From Lepidodermella squamata (taxonomy: Eukaryota > Gastrotricha): a DNA stretch of 64,000 nt. Every line of letters begins with the position of its first letter. Positions within the stretch are counted from its first letter, which is position 1. Below are positions 54,656 through 64,000 of this stretch, one piece after another. A model generated the notes under the pieces. That model made no database searches. It saw only the letters and a list, made by a program, of their open reading frames with translations, and was not told where the DNA came from. The stretch spans positions 4,216,001 through 4,280,000 of the forward strand of contig JBLDXI010000042.1 in the NCBI GenBank assembly GCA_047495785.1, read 5' to 3'. Both the position numbers and the translations under genes were made by a program.

Positions 54656-55852
54656 TCATCTTGTCATTAAATATAACAGGCAACCATCAGTAATAAGGAC
54701 GGTTAATGTGGAAGCCGTCGCCAATACAACATCCATTAGCCTCAGGACAGTCAAATGTCCAGCGATGCCCATCGGTTTCAGTGAAACCTTGCGACGCCAG
54801 AAGCGCATGCGACCTAGCTCAACAGCAGTCAAAGAGTAGCATGTAACAATGATACCGATTGCCATATTAAAAACGACCAGGTAAGCCAGCCAAACAGGTT
54901 CGGTTGTTTGCGGAATCGTGGAGTAAACGATACCCAACAGCATTGTAAAAGCTAGAACTGTTGCCATTCCGAAGGCTGGTCGATCCGACAAACCCGGCGG
55001 CATCAAAAACTGCCCGAGATGAAGAATCGTAACACAAAGAACCGGGTAAACTATGCTAATCATGACATATTGAGATTTACGCTTGAACTTTATGCCGAAT
55101 TCCATTTTGTAGTTGAAAAATATTGAGAATTTCGCCAGGTAAGCTTTAGTCCTCAGAGGAGGCACTACTTCCCAAACTTCAGTGGCGCCAATGAAATTCG
55201 AGGCGTTGTTGATCTCGAATAGTCCGATTCTATACACGGCCATTTCAGGTGGTTCCACGGCATAGAAAATAATGCTGCAATCGAGTGTATCAAATGGGAA
55301 GTTTTGAAAAGCGAACGAATCACAAGCCGTGTGAATTGTTGTGATGGCGATATAGAAAGCGGTCCGATTTGTGCTGAAGGGGTATACGTGGATGTTCCGT
55401 ATTACCTCTTCCAGGGGCGAAGCAAGCTCATAGCCATTCTCGTGCCTCAGTTCTGGATACCAAGTGTCTCTCTTGTCCATTTTTATTTCTAGTATTCGCA
55501 TACCTGGGGTGCTGCATTCTTTTTCGCTGAAGTAGTCCTGACATACAGTTGAGCATTTGTACTTCCAAAATGCGTTAATTTCGCCAAAAAGGGACAGCTT
55601 CTTGTCAACTTCATCTATCTGTACGAAACGGGCAAGAGTCCAAGAAATTTCGACTTGAATCGGTTCCTTGAATTTGGATTCTAGGGCCATGTGGCTTGGC
55701 AAGTCTAAATTTGTTACATAAGGGCAGCTGTCGAGATAAAATTGACGAAATGTTGCCCAGTCTCGAGTCTTGTTGAAGGGAGAAATTATTGCTGGAGAAA
55801 TTTCACATAACGCCATAGATGTTGTTAGAATCAATGTTGTCAACCGCATCAT
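54656..55852 (-). CDS. Cys-loop ligand-gated ion channel, single exon
   Basis: 398 residues with no intron: signal peptide MMRLTTLILTTSMALC; extracellular domain with RDTWYPELR and two extra Cys (STVCQDYFSEKEC); a Cys loop CDSFAFQNFPFDTLDC, which is C-x14-C rather than the usual 13; four hydrophobic segments; MPPGLSDRPAFG before M2; a short M3-M4 loop (about 25 residues) and M4. Loop C lacks the vicinal Cys of nicotinic alpha subunits. It is an orphan-type pentameric receptor subunit at the plasma membrane; ligand unknown. A decayed paralogue lies at 56995-57875. Lack of introns next to multi-exon receptors at 5.5 and 23 kb could reflect retroposition. Confidence 0.88.
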   Translation of the reverse strand: MMRLTTLILTTSMALCEISPAIISPFNKTRDWATFRQFYLDSCPYVTNLDLPSHMALESKFKEPIQVEISWTLARFVQIDEVDKKLSLFGEINAFWKYKCSTVCQDYFSEKECSTPGMRILEIKMDKRDTWYPELRHENGYELASPLEEVIRNIHVYPFSTNRTAFYIAITTIHTACDSFAFQNFPFDTLDCSIIFYAVEPPEMAVYRIGLFEINNASNFIGATEVWEVVPPLRTKAYLAKFSIFFNYKMEFGIKFKRKSQYVMISIVYPVLCVTILHLGQFLMPPGLSDRPAFGMATVLAFTMLLGIVYSTIPQTTEPVWLAYLVVFNMAIGIIVTCYSLTAVELGRMRFWRRKVSLKPMGIAGHLTVLRLMDVVLATASTLTVLITDGCLLYLMTR

Positions 55853-56994
55853 GTTTCGCTAAAACAAAATGGTTTTCCCTGAGTGAAATAGAAACAGCGA
55901 TGATTTCGGATTCCCCTTCAGCATTTGCAAATTTCCGCTTCTGTATCGTAAAAGTTAATATTCTCGTGTTGATTTTGTACGTGAGTCAAAATCGACGCGA
56001 ATAAGATAGGAAAATATTACTGAGAGTCGAATTTAAGCCATCTCATCCCACAGGACGATGGGCGAGAGTATGGCATCAATACAGCAGGCGATCTATAACC
56101 CGCGCATATTATTTTCCTTATCCTGCAGCTGGGTCATTTGTCCACAGAAGAATTGATGCTTGAAAGGAGAGCACACAGCAAGCTGGACGGTGTCACTGGT
56201 TGAAGTTGTAATGCCAATCGATTTTCGCCAAAGCGGGCCATAATCGATTTCGATTTCGAAACTTATTCTCAAGTTCAGGTCTATGTTGACCCACTCAACC
56301 AAAATGCATAGCTACGCCAACGGTTTCAGCTAAAATAAATATTGATAAGATATTTCCGCTTTCCTTTGGATTCCGCTTTCCCTCAATCGACTCGATTTGA
56401 TTCATGTTCCCCATTCATGTTGATTCATGTTTTGCGTTTTTAGGCCATAACTTTATGGAAATTGACCTGAAGACGGTGCGATTGATCTCTCATAATTAAG
56501 CGTAATTGACGTGGCCCTATCTGAATACAAAACTGGTTCGCATTTACTAGCTTATTCAATTAGTCAATAGTAGTAGGACATTCCATCCGATATATTTGCT
56601 TTTAGGACTAACCTAGTTCCGAGTTCTGAGGTTCGACATGTCAGACTAATTTGCTAGACTTTGACTTTGTCAGTGAAAATTATGCTGCTTAAAGGGACAT
56701 CTCTGTAAGCCATTAGGATTAAACAGTTAAGAACATGACTCATACTTCATCAAACACGTGAAAAGTCATGTAGCCACTACAATGTTTTGCCGTATAAACT
56801 TACCAGTGTAAATATGCTTTACCCGATTTAATGTTCAATTGAGTTGAACATGAACATTTCGTGGTACTTGTGATTGGCAAAGGGTTTAATTACAATTATT
56901 TTAGTTGAAGGAAATGTTAGGAAATAATTTAAATTTAGTAGAACTTTTCTCGAAAAAATGCGAGTGGGGGCTATAAATAAATAAATAACAAATG
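55853..56994. other. Intergenic
   Basis: Between the receptor and its pseudogene. A 69-residue minus-strand frame at 56302-56093 with two Cys has no supporting splice or family evidence. Confidence 0.4.
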
Positions 56995-57875
56995 ATTAGA
57001 TTTTTCTGAGCAAAGCGGGTGTTAAGGTGGAGGTAACCCCTATTACGACGTCCATCAGCCTCAGGACAGTCAAATCTCGAGCGATACCCAACGGTTTCAA
57101 TGACCACTCACGACGCCAAAAAGGCGTGTGAGCCAGCTCAACAGCAGACAAAGAGTAGCATGTCACAATGATGCCAGCTGCCATATTGAAAACCAGCCAA
57201 ACAGGCTCTGTGGTTCGCGGTATTGACGAGAAAAGGATGTCTAACAGTATCGTAATGCTAGGACGGTAGTTATTCCAAAGGTTGGCCGATCAGGTAATTT
57301 TGGCGGCATTAAGAATTGCGCGAGATGAAGAATTGTAACGCAAAACGCAAAGAACCGGATAAACTGTGCTGGTCATAAACTAATGGGATTTGCGTTTGAA
57401 TTTTATGCCGAATTCCATTTTGTAGTTTGAAAATACCGAGAAATTTGCCAAGTGTTGTTTCTCAACGGAGGCACGAACTCCCAAATCTCGGTAGACCCAA
57501 TGAATATAGAATTATTATTTTTCGATTCGAAATACCACTTTGTTGGTAGCTTCCACGGGGTAGAAAATGATGTCGCAATTAAGGGTGTCGAACGGGAGTT
57601 TTTGGTAGGCGAATGAGTCGCAAGCCGTGGGAACTGTTGTGATTGCATTGTAATAAGCGGTCCGGATGCGGCTGGAGTGGATACACTGTGACGCTCCGAG
57701 TAGCCACTTCGAATGGCGCCGATTGTTCGTAGCCATTTTGATGCATCGTTATTAGTAGGAAAATATCCCGAAACTGTGTCCAATTAATAGTTTGGTTGAA
57801 TCTTAACTTCTCCACCGAAAAATCATCACACCAGACTTTGGGCGTGCACAAAATAACTGCAGCTATGCTTCTCAT
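56995..57875 (-). pseudogene. Pseudogene of the single-exon Cys-loop receptor
   Basis: Collinear with the gene at 54656 but in several frames. It begins MRSIAAVILC...NQTINWTQFR, then about 120 residues are deleted before HQNGYE..APFE; the Cys-loop block TACDSFAYQKLPFDTLNC (again C-x14-C) is in another frame; the M4 part (GIIVTCYSLSAVEL, RDLTVLRLMDVVIG) is in a third and ends differently. Multiple frameshifts and deletions make it non-functional. Confidence 0.9.
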
Positions 57876-58379
57876 AATGTGTTGAATGACTCGTTCTCGA
57901 GTGTGATAATGTACTTGACGGCGTAGGTTTATTAATTCTACCAACTGTTATTTTGAAGCAGCTTCCATGGCGGAAATCGGATTAACGCCAAGTTAAAACT
58001 ACAGCTTAATTTTGATTTTGAAGTCGAAATGGACGCAGAGACCAAGTTATTCTAGCTTGCTAAGCTGGCGTCCCTCACTATGAACAGCTGGCCATGCGTA
58101 TGGATTCCAGTTTCCAGTTGACGCGTAGGGTCTAGAAAAGGATGCTTACGAGCGCCTTACGCCTTACGACGACTCTCAATTAAAATATTATTGCAATTCG
58201 AATTTATGGTTCCATAGGAAATAACGCTTTAAATTATAGATATATGATTTTAATTCCTCGCGAATGCCTGCGGAAGTCTTCCGGTATATGTTGTTGTCAG
58301 GCTCGTTTCCCTAAATTTCTGTTCTGTCCGACTTTTTAAAAAGAATTACAATAAATATTGGAAACCGCAGCCGATTCAT
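57876..58379. other. Intergenic
   Basis: No gene supported. Confidence 0.4.
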
Positions 58380-59014
58380 CGTATTTTTCACTTTTTTAAT
58401 AATTCAATATTTCTTGTTAAACAAGAACAATCATTTTTAATTATATCATCAATTACTGGTCGAATGGTACCTAGTAAAGGCGGCTCTTATCGAAATTCGA
58501 TGCGTGACTGAAACCTTGCACAAACACGTGAAATTGAAATGTCAGAAAACTGTCCGAGATGGCCGGGAAAAGAGCATTAAGCTCAAAGATATCAGGGCAT
58601 TAAATTTGATACCTATAAACTAGCAGTAATTCGTGGCATTTTCTGACTATTTGACAAGTTTTCATGGCCGATTTTATTCCTCAGACGTATCGCTCAGTGC
58701 AAGAAAAATGCTCCAAAAATGCGAGACACTGTTATGCATGCATTCAACTAGGCAGGAACAAGAAATAAAAATGATTAATTCCATTAAAAGCCGACACCTT
58801 TTATTAGTAGCGAAGTGGAACATCAGCGAATCTGATACAAGGTTATTTTCGAGATGTACTCAGTAACCACACTTTAATGCATGAACCTATAACTAATTTT
58901 TATCCCAATATTTACCCCAAGTTCACTGGCTTTTCGCCGTATTGCTGTTTAGTTTTGAGCCGATCCAATTAAGGGAATAAAGACGAGGACCCACGACCCA
59001 CGCTTGTTTTCCCC
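58380..59014 (+). repeat. Duplicated upstream segment, copy 2 (pairs with ~53150-53788)
   Basis: See the copy at 53150: same order of conserved words, including gccgggaaaagagcatta, tggccgattttattcctc and ttaattccattaaaagc. Indels shift the short reading frames, so the block is non-coding. Confidence 0.78.
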
Positions 59015-59023
59015 TATAAAAGG
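59015..59023 (+). promoter_or_regulatory. TATA box of FB11
   Basis: TATAAAAGG lies 65 nt before the ATG, in the same context as the FB10 TATA box. Confidence 0.65.
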
Positions 59024-59079
59024 CAAGGACCTCGGGTGAGCAGGCATATCATCGTCTAATATACAAGAATTCATTCAGC

Positions 59080-60358
59080 ATGTTAACTGAAAAGTTTTTC
59101 ATTGCAATAACTCTATCCTTAGCTGGTAACATTATTGCCGAGCAGCTCGAAGTGATGGACGTAATATCAGCTCGAGAGGCTGATATTGTGGGGACTCATT
59201 TGTCATTGAAAACCTTGAACGATGTTCCACATCTTGCAGAAGGTGAGTAATTAGAAAAAAGCCAATCTATTAGGGTGTATATTGTTTTGTCAGCTAATTC
59301 CTTGTTCCGTCAGCTAATTTCTGTTTTTGTCAGAAGTATCGTTTTCTGACAGCAATGACTCTTTTTGACAGCAGAACTACTATTTATCAGCTAATTTTAA
59401 ATAAAATTAAAATTATCTAAAATGTACTGCGAGCTACTGGGTAATATCGCGAAAAATACCAATTAGATGTCATTGACGTGATCGCCCTGCTTCGGCAATG
59501 TCCGGCCGCCAAGTCAGCCGATTTTTTCCTCAGTCCTACCGTAGTAATTACCGTAGTTTCATGTTTCATCTTTTGATATTAGTGCTCATTTTTCGCAAAA
59601 AAAGAAAGTAGCAAAAAGCGAAAATTTACCTTGATTGCCTGTAACTACTCGAACTACCTACTACCTATGTATGATATACTTTTGTGAAATCGAACCCGAA
59701 CTCACTGTCTACTACCCCCACACCTATCACTCTACAGAATAACAAAGAATTACCACGCTTCTATCGTCGCGTCAAACTCGAAACCCCCAGGATGGAAACT
59801 TGACAGTCTTGTTAACCGCCTTTTATTATACCGCGTATTGTGCGCGCGTAGTATTCGTTGAAACTGGCCGTGGATTCATTTCAACCCGAATATTGAAATT
59901 ATTGGGAAAATGTATAATTCGCATTTATATGATCTCGGCTAGCGATATAGGGTTTGAACGACAATTAGCACTAAACTAGCTGATAAATAGTAGTTCTGCT
60001 GTCAAAAAGAGTCATTGCTGTCAGAAAACGATACTTCTGACAAAAACAGGAATTAGCTGACAAAATGCAAAAATTAGCTGACGAAACTAGATTAACTCAT
60101 CTATTATCTCAACTGACTTCATCATATTTTTCAGCTAATAAAATTACCGGTCTTCGACAGAGTGCTCAAAGAATTTGGCAACAGTTAACGCATCAAACTC
60201 GCGGGCAGATAATGCGAATGGTGCGTATGAAGAAATGCATGAAGGTCATCGGCTCACAGGCAATATGTGACAACAGAGCATCATTTTATTTGTGGGCTCA
60301 ATTTTTAGCCAAAGATATCATGGCTGGCAAATTTGATGACGAAATTCGAATTGTCTGA
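59080..60358 (+). CDS. Small secreted protein FB11 (subgroup I) with transposon-expanded intron
   Basis: Exons 59080-59242 and 60135-60358, phase-1 junction (G-gtgagt...tttttcag-CT); 128 residues. The signal peptide ends NIIA before EQLEVM. Exon 2: RGQIMRMVRMKKC, KC-x9-C (MKVIGSQAI), DNRASFYLWAQFLAKDIMAGKFDDE. Its intron is 892 nt, against 53-59 nt in the close relatives, because an inverted-repeat element (59289-60082) sits inside. Both splice sites are intact, so the gene may still work. AATAAA near 60426. Confidence 0.85.
59289..60082. mobile_element. Foldback element inside the FB11 intron
   Basis: Left arm 59289-59400 and right arm about 59975-60082 are inverted copies of roughly 110 bp. 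Both outer ends begin GTCAGCTAATT and share GTTTTTGTCAGAAGTATCG, TTCTGACAGCAATGACTC and CAGCAGAACTACTATTTAT. Each arm repeats the word gtcagctaatt. No obvious target duplication. The 570-bp centre has no coding sequence. A diverged solo arm occurs at 13303-13380. Confidence 0.88.
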
Positions 60359-60459
60359 TTATAATAAGCTTAATGCCTGTTTTATGTAACTGCAATGCTG
60401 TACGAATTAGACTATATTTCGCTCGAATAAAATTCGCTATATAATTTTAATGATTCATC

Positions 60460-62511
60460 CATAGATAAAGGTTAAGATGTGAAACTCTCGATCCTCTAAT
60501 GTTGTCAAAATCTCGCGGTGCAAAGGTCACCATCTGCTAAGTAAACAAAAACGTGCTTTTATTAAAGCAACGCGTGCCTAGACCAAAGCATTAAAAAAAA
60601 GGTCATTTTTTCTCTCATTTCTACGAAAACTGTCTCCTCCAAAATGAATGAAAATGATACGCCCGATAGTAATTTTTGCTGGCTTTCAAATGAGTCTAAG
60701 CTCGTCGCTCCCCAAAATAGGGACGCCGCTCTATCGTCAAACAAAAGCGGTCGCAAAATATTGAAATTTACATTTTTTGAAATTTGCTGGGACGGTAAAT
60801 TTCAAAATTATGAATACAAAAATTCCAAGAAAATATGCATAATTCACGTATCATTGAGATCTATCTCCCGATATAATTTTTAAGAAAATCCGACCCAGCT
60901 ATCAATGTCAGGAAATTGCGGTTATAAGTGGAGAAAGCAAGACGCTAGAAATAAGTATACTTACATTACATGTTTTATAATTGCGATTTGACCATGACGA
61001 TTTTCGCCTAATTCGCCGTCGTCACTACTCAGAATGCCATTCACCTCGTATTTCTACCAAATTTAATGGAAATTGGAGAAATAATTCATTCAAAGTAGTG
61101 GAATTATATGTGGAAATCTTCGATCGTCGAGATACGATGCGTGATCCACAAACCCGAAAATAAATTTTGTAGCAAATTAAGCGTGGCAAATGATCTTTGC
61201 CTGCTCAACTAGGCCTGATTTTCGAAATTAGAAGATCGCGTGATGCGGTTTGCCATTGTACATGGTCAATTTTATATACTGGAAAGTTGTACGTAAATAA
61301 AAAAAATTAATAAGCTGTGTTACGTCATTTTTTCAATATGTGTATCGCGGATAAAAGCTGTACACCGCACTGCCCGAAAAGTTACTCAGCCTCGTACAGC
61401 CATACATTTCGGGCAGTACCATATAAAAAACCCTATTAATACCTTTGCTATATAACTCACATTAAAAAAACGCCGTGTCAATATGAGTCGAAATCAGTTA
61501 ATTTTTCTAAACAATTGTTGCTTGGCACCTTTACCCGCGATTCCAACGAAACACGATCCACTTATTTAATTCAACATCGAAACTTGATTTAGTTTATTAT
61601 CGATTTAAACGCAGTTGGTATAAATGGTAATTCGAAGCAATGCTAAGTGTGCACACTACGCCCGCCTGCTCGTCGCATCCATACTATCGTTAGCGCTGTT
61701 GAAAAGGTCGGATTCAGCCTTGTTTGCGAGTCTATTTTCGAGTTAAACATGTCGATAACAGCCAGCAATTGAAAATTTTAACCTTAAAGCGGGCAATGTT
61801 TTACCGCCCAATAACATGAAACATCAACATTCCAAATGCGATTTTCTCAACGACGGCAGCGATATTGCATCACGGTAACGGCGGCGGCATTCTCTTAAAA
61901 TCTGAAATTGCACCAATGTTAGAGGTAAATTTAGTGCCGAAGAGTATAGCTTTATCCCAGCAAGTCAATCTTCTTCCAAGTTCAAATAGTAGCTTTTCTG
62001 ACGTCGAAAACAGATCCAGCAACCTTAAATCGTATTAACTCTACAATATTGCCTATTTTCAGAAATTGATAGCTCGGTCGGAATTTCTTAAAAATTATAT
62101 CGGGAGATAGATATCAATGATACGTTAATTATGCATATTTTTTTGAAATTTTTGTATTCATAATGTTGAAATCAACCGTCCCGAAAATTGTCGAGAACTG
62201 ATGAAATTGGAATTTTGTGGCCGCTTTTGTTTGACGATAGAGCGGCGTCCCTATTTTGGGGAGCGACGAGCTTAGACTCATTTGAAAGCCAGCAAAAATT
62301 ACTATCGGGCGTATCATTTTCATTCATTTTGGAGGAGACAGTTTTCGTAGAAATGAGAGAAAAAATGACCTTTTTTTTAATGCTTTTGTCTAGGCACGCG
62401 TTGCTTTAATAAAAGCACGTTTTTGTTTACTTAGCAGATGGTGACCTTTGCAGCGCGAGATTTTGACAACATTAGAGGATCGAGAGTTTCACATCTTAAC
62501 CTTTATCTATG
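60460..62511. mobile_element. 2052-bp long-inverted-repeat element with 8-bp target duplication
   Basis: Exact 8-bp direct repeats gattcatc at 60452-60459 and 62512-62519. The arms run about 455 bp (60460-60915 against 62050-62511) and the outer 300 bp differ at only a few positions, so insertion or arm homogenisation is recent. Termini are CATAGATAAAGGTTAAGATG. An 8-bp duplication with a CA terminus fits hAT or P superfamilies. Both arms carry the same 64-73-residue frame (60756-60562 minus; 62188-62409 plus; core FDDRAASLFWGATSLDSF). The unique centre (60916-62049) has no coding sequence I can recognise. Confidence 0.9.
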
Positions 62512-62519
62512 GATTCATC

Positions 62520-64000
62520 TTTCGGCTTGCTGTTCCCTTTTCAAAGTACATCAAGAATTTAGAAAATCCGACTACATTCTTTTGATCGTTTTCTCCCCTC
62601 TTATCGTATGGAGTAGGACTTATTAAATTATACTAACGCCAAAATGGGCACTGCGGAGAGACATCGGAAAGTCTGTTTCTTATTTCTTATCATCATTTAG
62701 TCGGAAAAATGGGGAACTGAACTGGACGATTTGATTCAATTCTTTGCGGGATAGTATAAGGTTACGTTGTCAAACAATACTTATATTTTATATATGCTTA
62801 AGAAATGAAAATCCATCTAAATGATCGAGTGAAAAAGAGGAGGAATCCAATGCGCTTTTGGAGTTAACAGCGAATAGTACGTGTCATAAGTATTCAAAGC
62901 TAAAGTGAGCACTCGCTGAATTGTGGAGCAAAGCCACTGACAGTTTTAACCATGTAGCTAAGTGGTGGCAGATCGCAATTGTGAAGGGAAACAAGGGAAA
63001 AAGAAGGGAAGGACTTGGAAACACCAAAAGATTACCACCCCGTACGTCAGGCTTGTTGCCCTTGAAGCTGTCAGCCAGCACCGCTTTGGCCTGAACTGTA
63101 AACAAAATCTACGGCAAGATCCTGCTAGTATTTTACAGCCCGTGCTGAGGGCTCAGAAAATTTCGTTGACTTTTTTCATTGCCCTCGTCACTGACCTATT
63201 GAAACCCTCTCTTATAGCTCTGTTGCCTTATTCAAGTGCAATTTTGGGCTTCAAACATTTAAATCTAGATGTAATATTTTTATACTCGCGGTCTTGCGGA
63301 CTTCGAAACGGACTAAAGGAATCTGCTCTTTTGTTACTTTTGAATGGCATATTTTGCTGTTATGCCTGGTTAATCATACAGTCACATAGAGCCAAAAACA
63401 CATGAGAGCATAACTGCAGGAGCTAACTCCTTTGATGATAGACTTATCGCTACTCAAATTTGAATAAGTGAATCAGACCTCTTATGCTGGGGCCCGAGTG
63501 ATAACGGCTTTGATCGAAATTGATAGACCAGGTGACAAATACGCTAATAAGGTACACCTGTGGAGCCCCCTAAAATGTAATTAAATAAAAATCTAAACGT
63601 CAACTGCATACTCGATCAATGAGCGCTCTTCCGCTTGAAATGAAAAATTAGTTCAGTATTCAAGTTTTGACTCATTATCATCTATCATCTATAATTGATC
63701 CGATCCGAGATGCGATTAATCAGTTGAAGACTATTAATTGTAACGTAACTGTGTGGCCCTAATCTCTTGCCTGAAATCACTATTTATAAATTGCGATACG
63801 TACGTCTCAAGTTTGACAAGCTTTACATGACCAATTAAATTATAGCTTGGCAAAAAAATATGATCTATATCGCATAATTGGGACATCTTTAGTGAGCTAT
63901 TTACTGATAGTGATCGCGCATCCGCTAAACAGTTTCATTCACAAAAAACATTTGTCTGCGTTTTACGGTGGTTTTTAATATGATTCATATAATAAAAAGG
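62520..64000. other. Intergenic, no gene supported
   Basis: The longest frame (62962-63405 plus, 147 codons) has no domain, no convincing start context and Leu-rich low-complexity character. No repeat boundary seen. Confidence 0.4.

Noticed and set aside
56093-56302. 69-residue minus-strand frame with two Cys between receptor copies
   Set aside because: No splice signals linking it to a signal peptide and no paralogue in the window.
62962-63405. 147-residue plus-strand frame near the end of the window
   Set aside because: No recognisable domain; Leu/Lys-biased composition and no promoter or splice evidence.
1-64000. CRISPR arrays, bacterial operons or prophage
   Set aside because: No spaced direct-repeat arrays or bacterial gene organisation; introns, TATA boxes and AATAAA signals show a eukaryotic genome.

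Overview
This is nuclear DNA from a small-genome animal. Genes are broken by short spliceosomal introns (mostly 45-60 nt, GT-AG), core promoters carry TATA boxes, AATAAA signals follow stop codons, and the products are animal families: Cys-loop receptors, a CYP3-clan P450, an SLC5 symporter and a TTD14-type GTPase. Compact introns, many orphan Cys-loop receptors and a FLYWCH/SWIM-type MULE transposon suggest an ecdysozoan-like invertebrate (nematode, tardigrade or small arthropod). The sequence alone does not settle the phylum.

Layout. 0-3 kb: a 700-bp terminal-inverted-repeat element with a perfect 9-bp target duplication, then decayed transposon-derived coding pieces. 3.5-9.2 kb: a tiny secreted peptide gene, a Cys-rich secreted protein, a chimeric Cys-loop receptor (CCP + EGF + Ser/Thr-rich stalk + channel) and a TTD14 orthologue. 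10-15 kb: two secreted PQQ-type beta-propeller genes and a broken third copy mixed with transposon debris. 15.3-22 kb: a second Cys-rich secreted gene, an apparently intact MULE transposon (17366-19953) and a secreted vWA-like protein. 23-31.7 kb: a second chimeric receptor with two tandem modules ahead of the channel, a P450, an SLC5 transporter with a 2-nt frameshift, and a third Cys-rich secreted gene.

35.7-60.4 kb holds the most unusual content: an array of eleven genes plus one remnant for a family of small secreted proteins that I do not recognise (called FB1-FB11 here). Most have a signal-peptide exon, a short phase-1 intron and one exon for a helical domain, in one subgroup with a C-x9-C pair and an LWAQ..AKDIM motif. 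The array is interrupted by a hAT-type MITE, a CR1-like retrotransposon with an in-frame deletion in its reverse transcriptase, a third (single-exon) Cys-loop receptor and a pseudogene of it. FB10 and FB11 sit in a segmental duplication; FB11 has a ~794-bp foldback element in its intron. A 2-kb long-inverted-repeat element with an 8-bp target duplication follows (60460-62511), and the last 1.5 kb shows nothing I can support.

Themes: secreted and cell-surface proteins dominate. Three live receptor genes all have short M3-M4 loops and lie among expanding secreted-protein families. Several DNA transposon families with exact target duplications show recent mobile-element activity.
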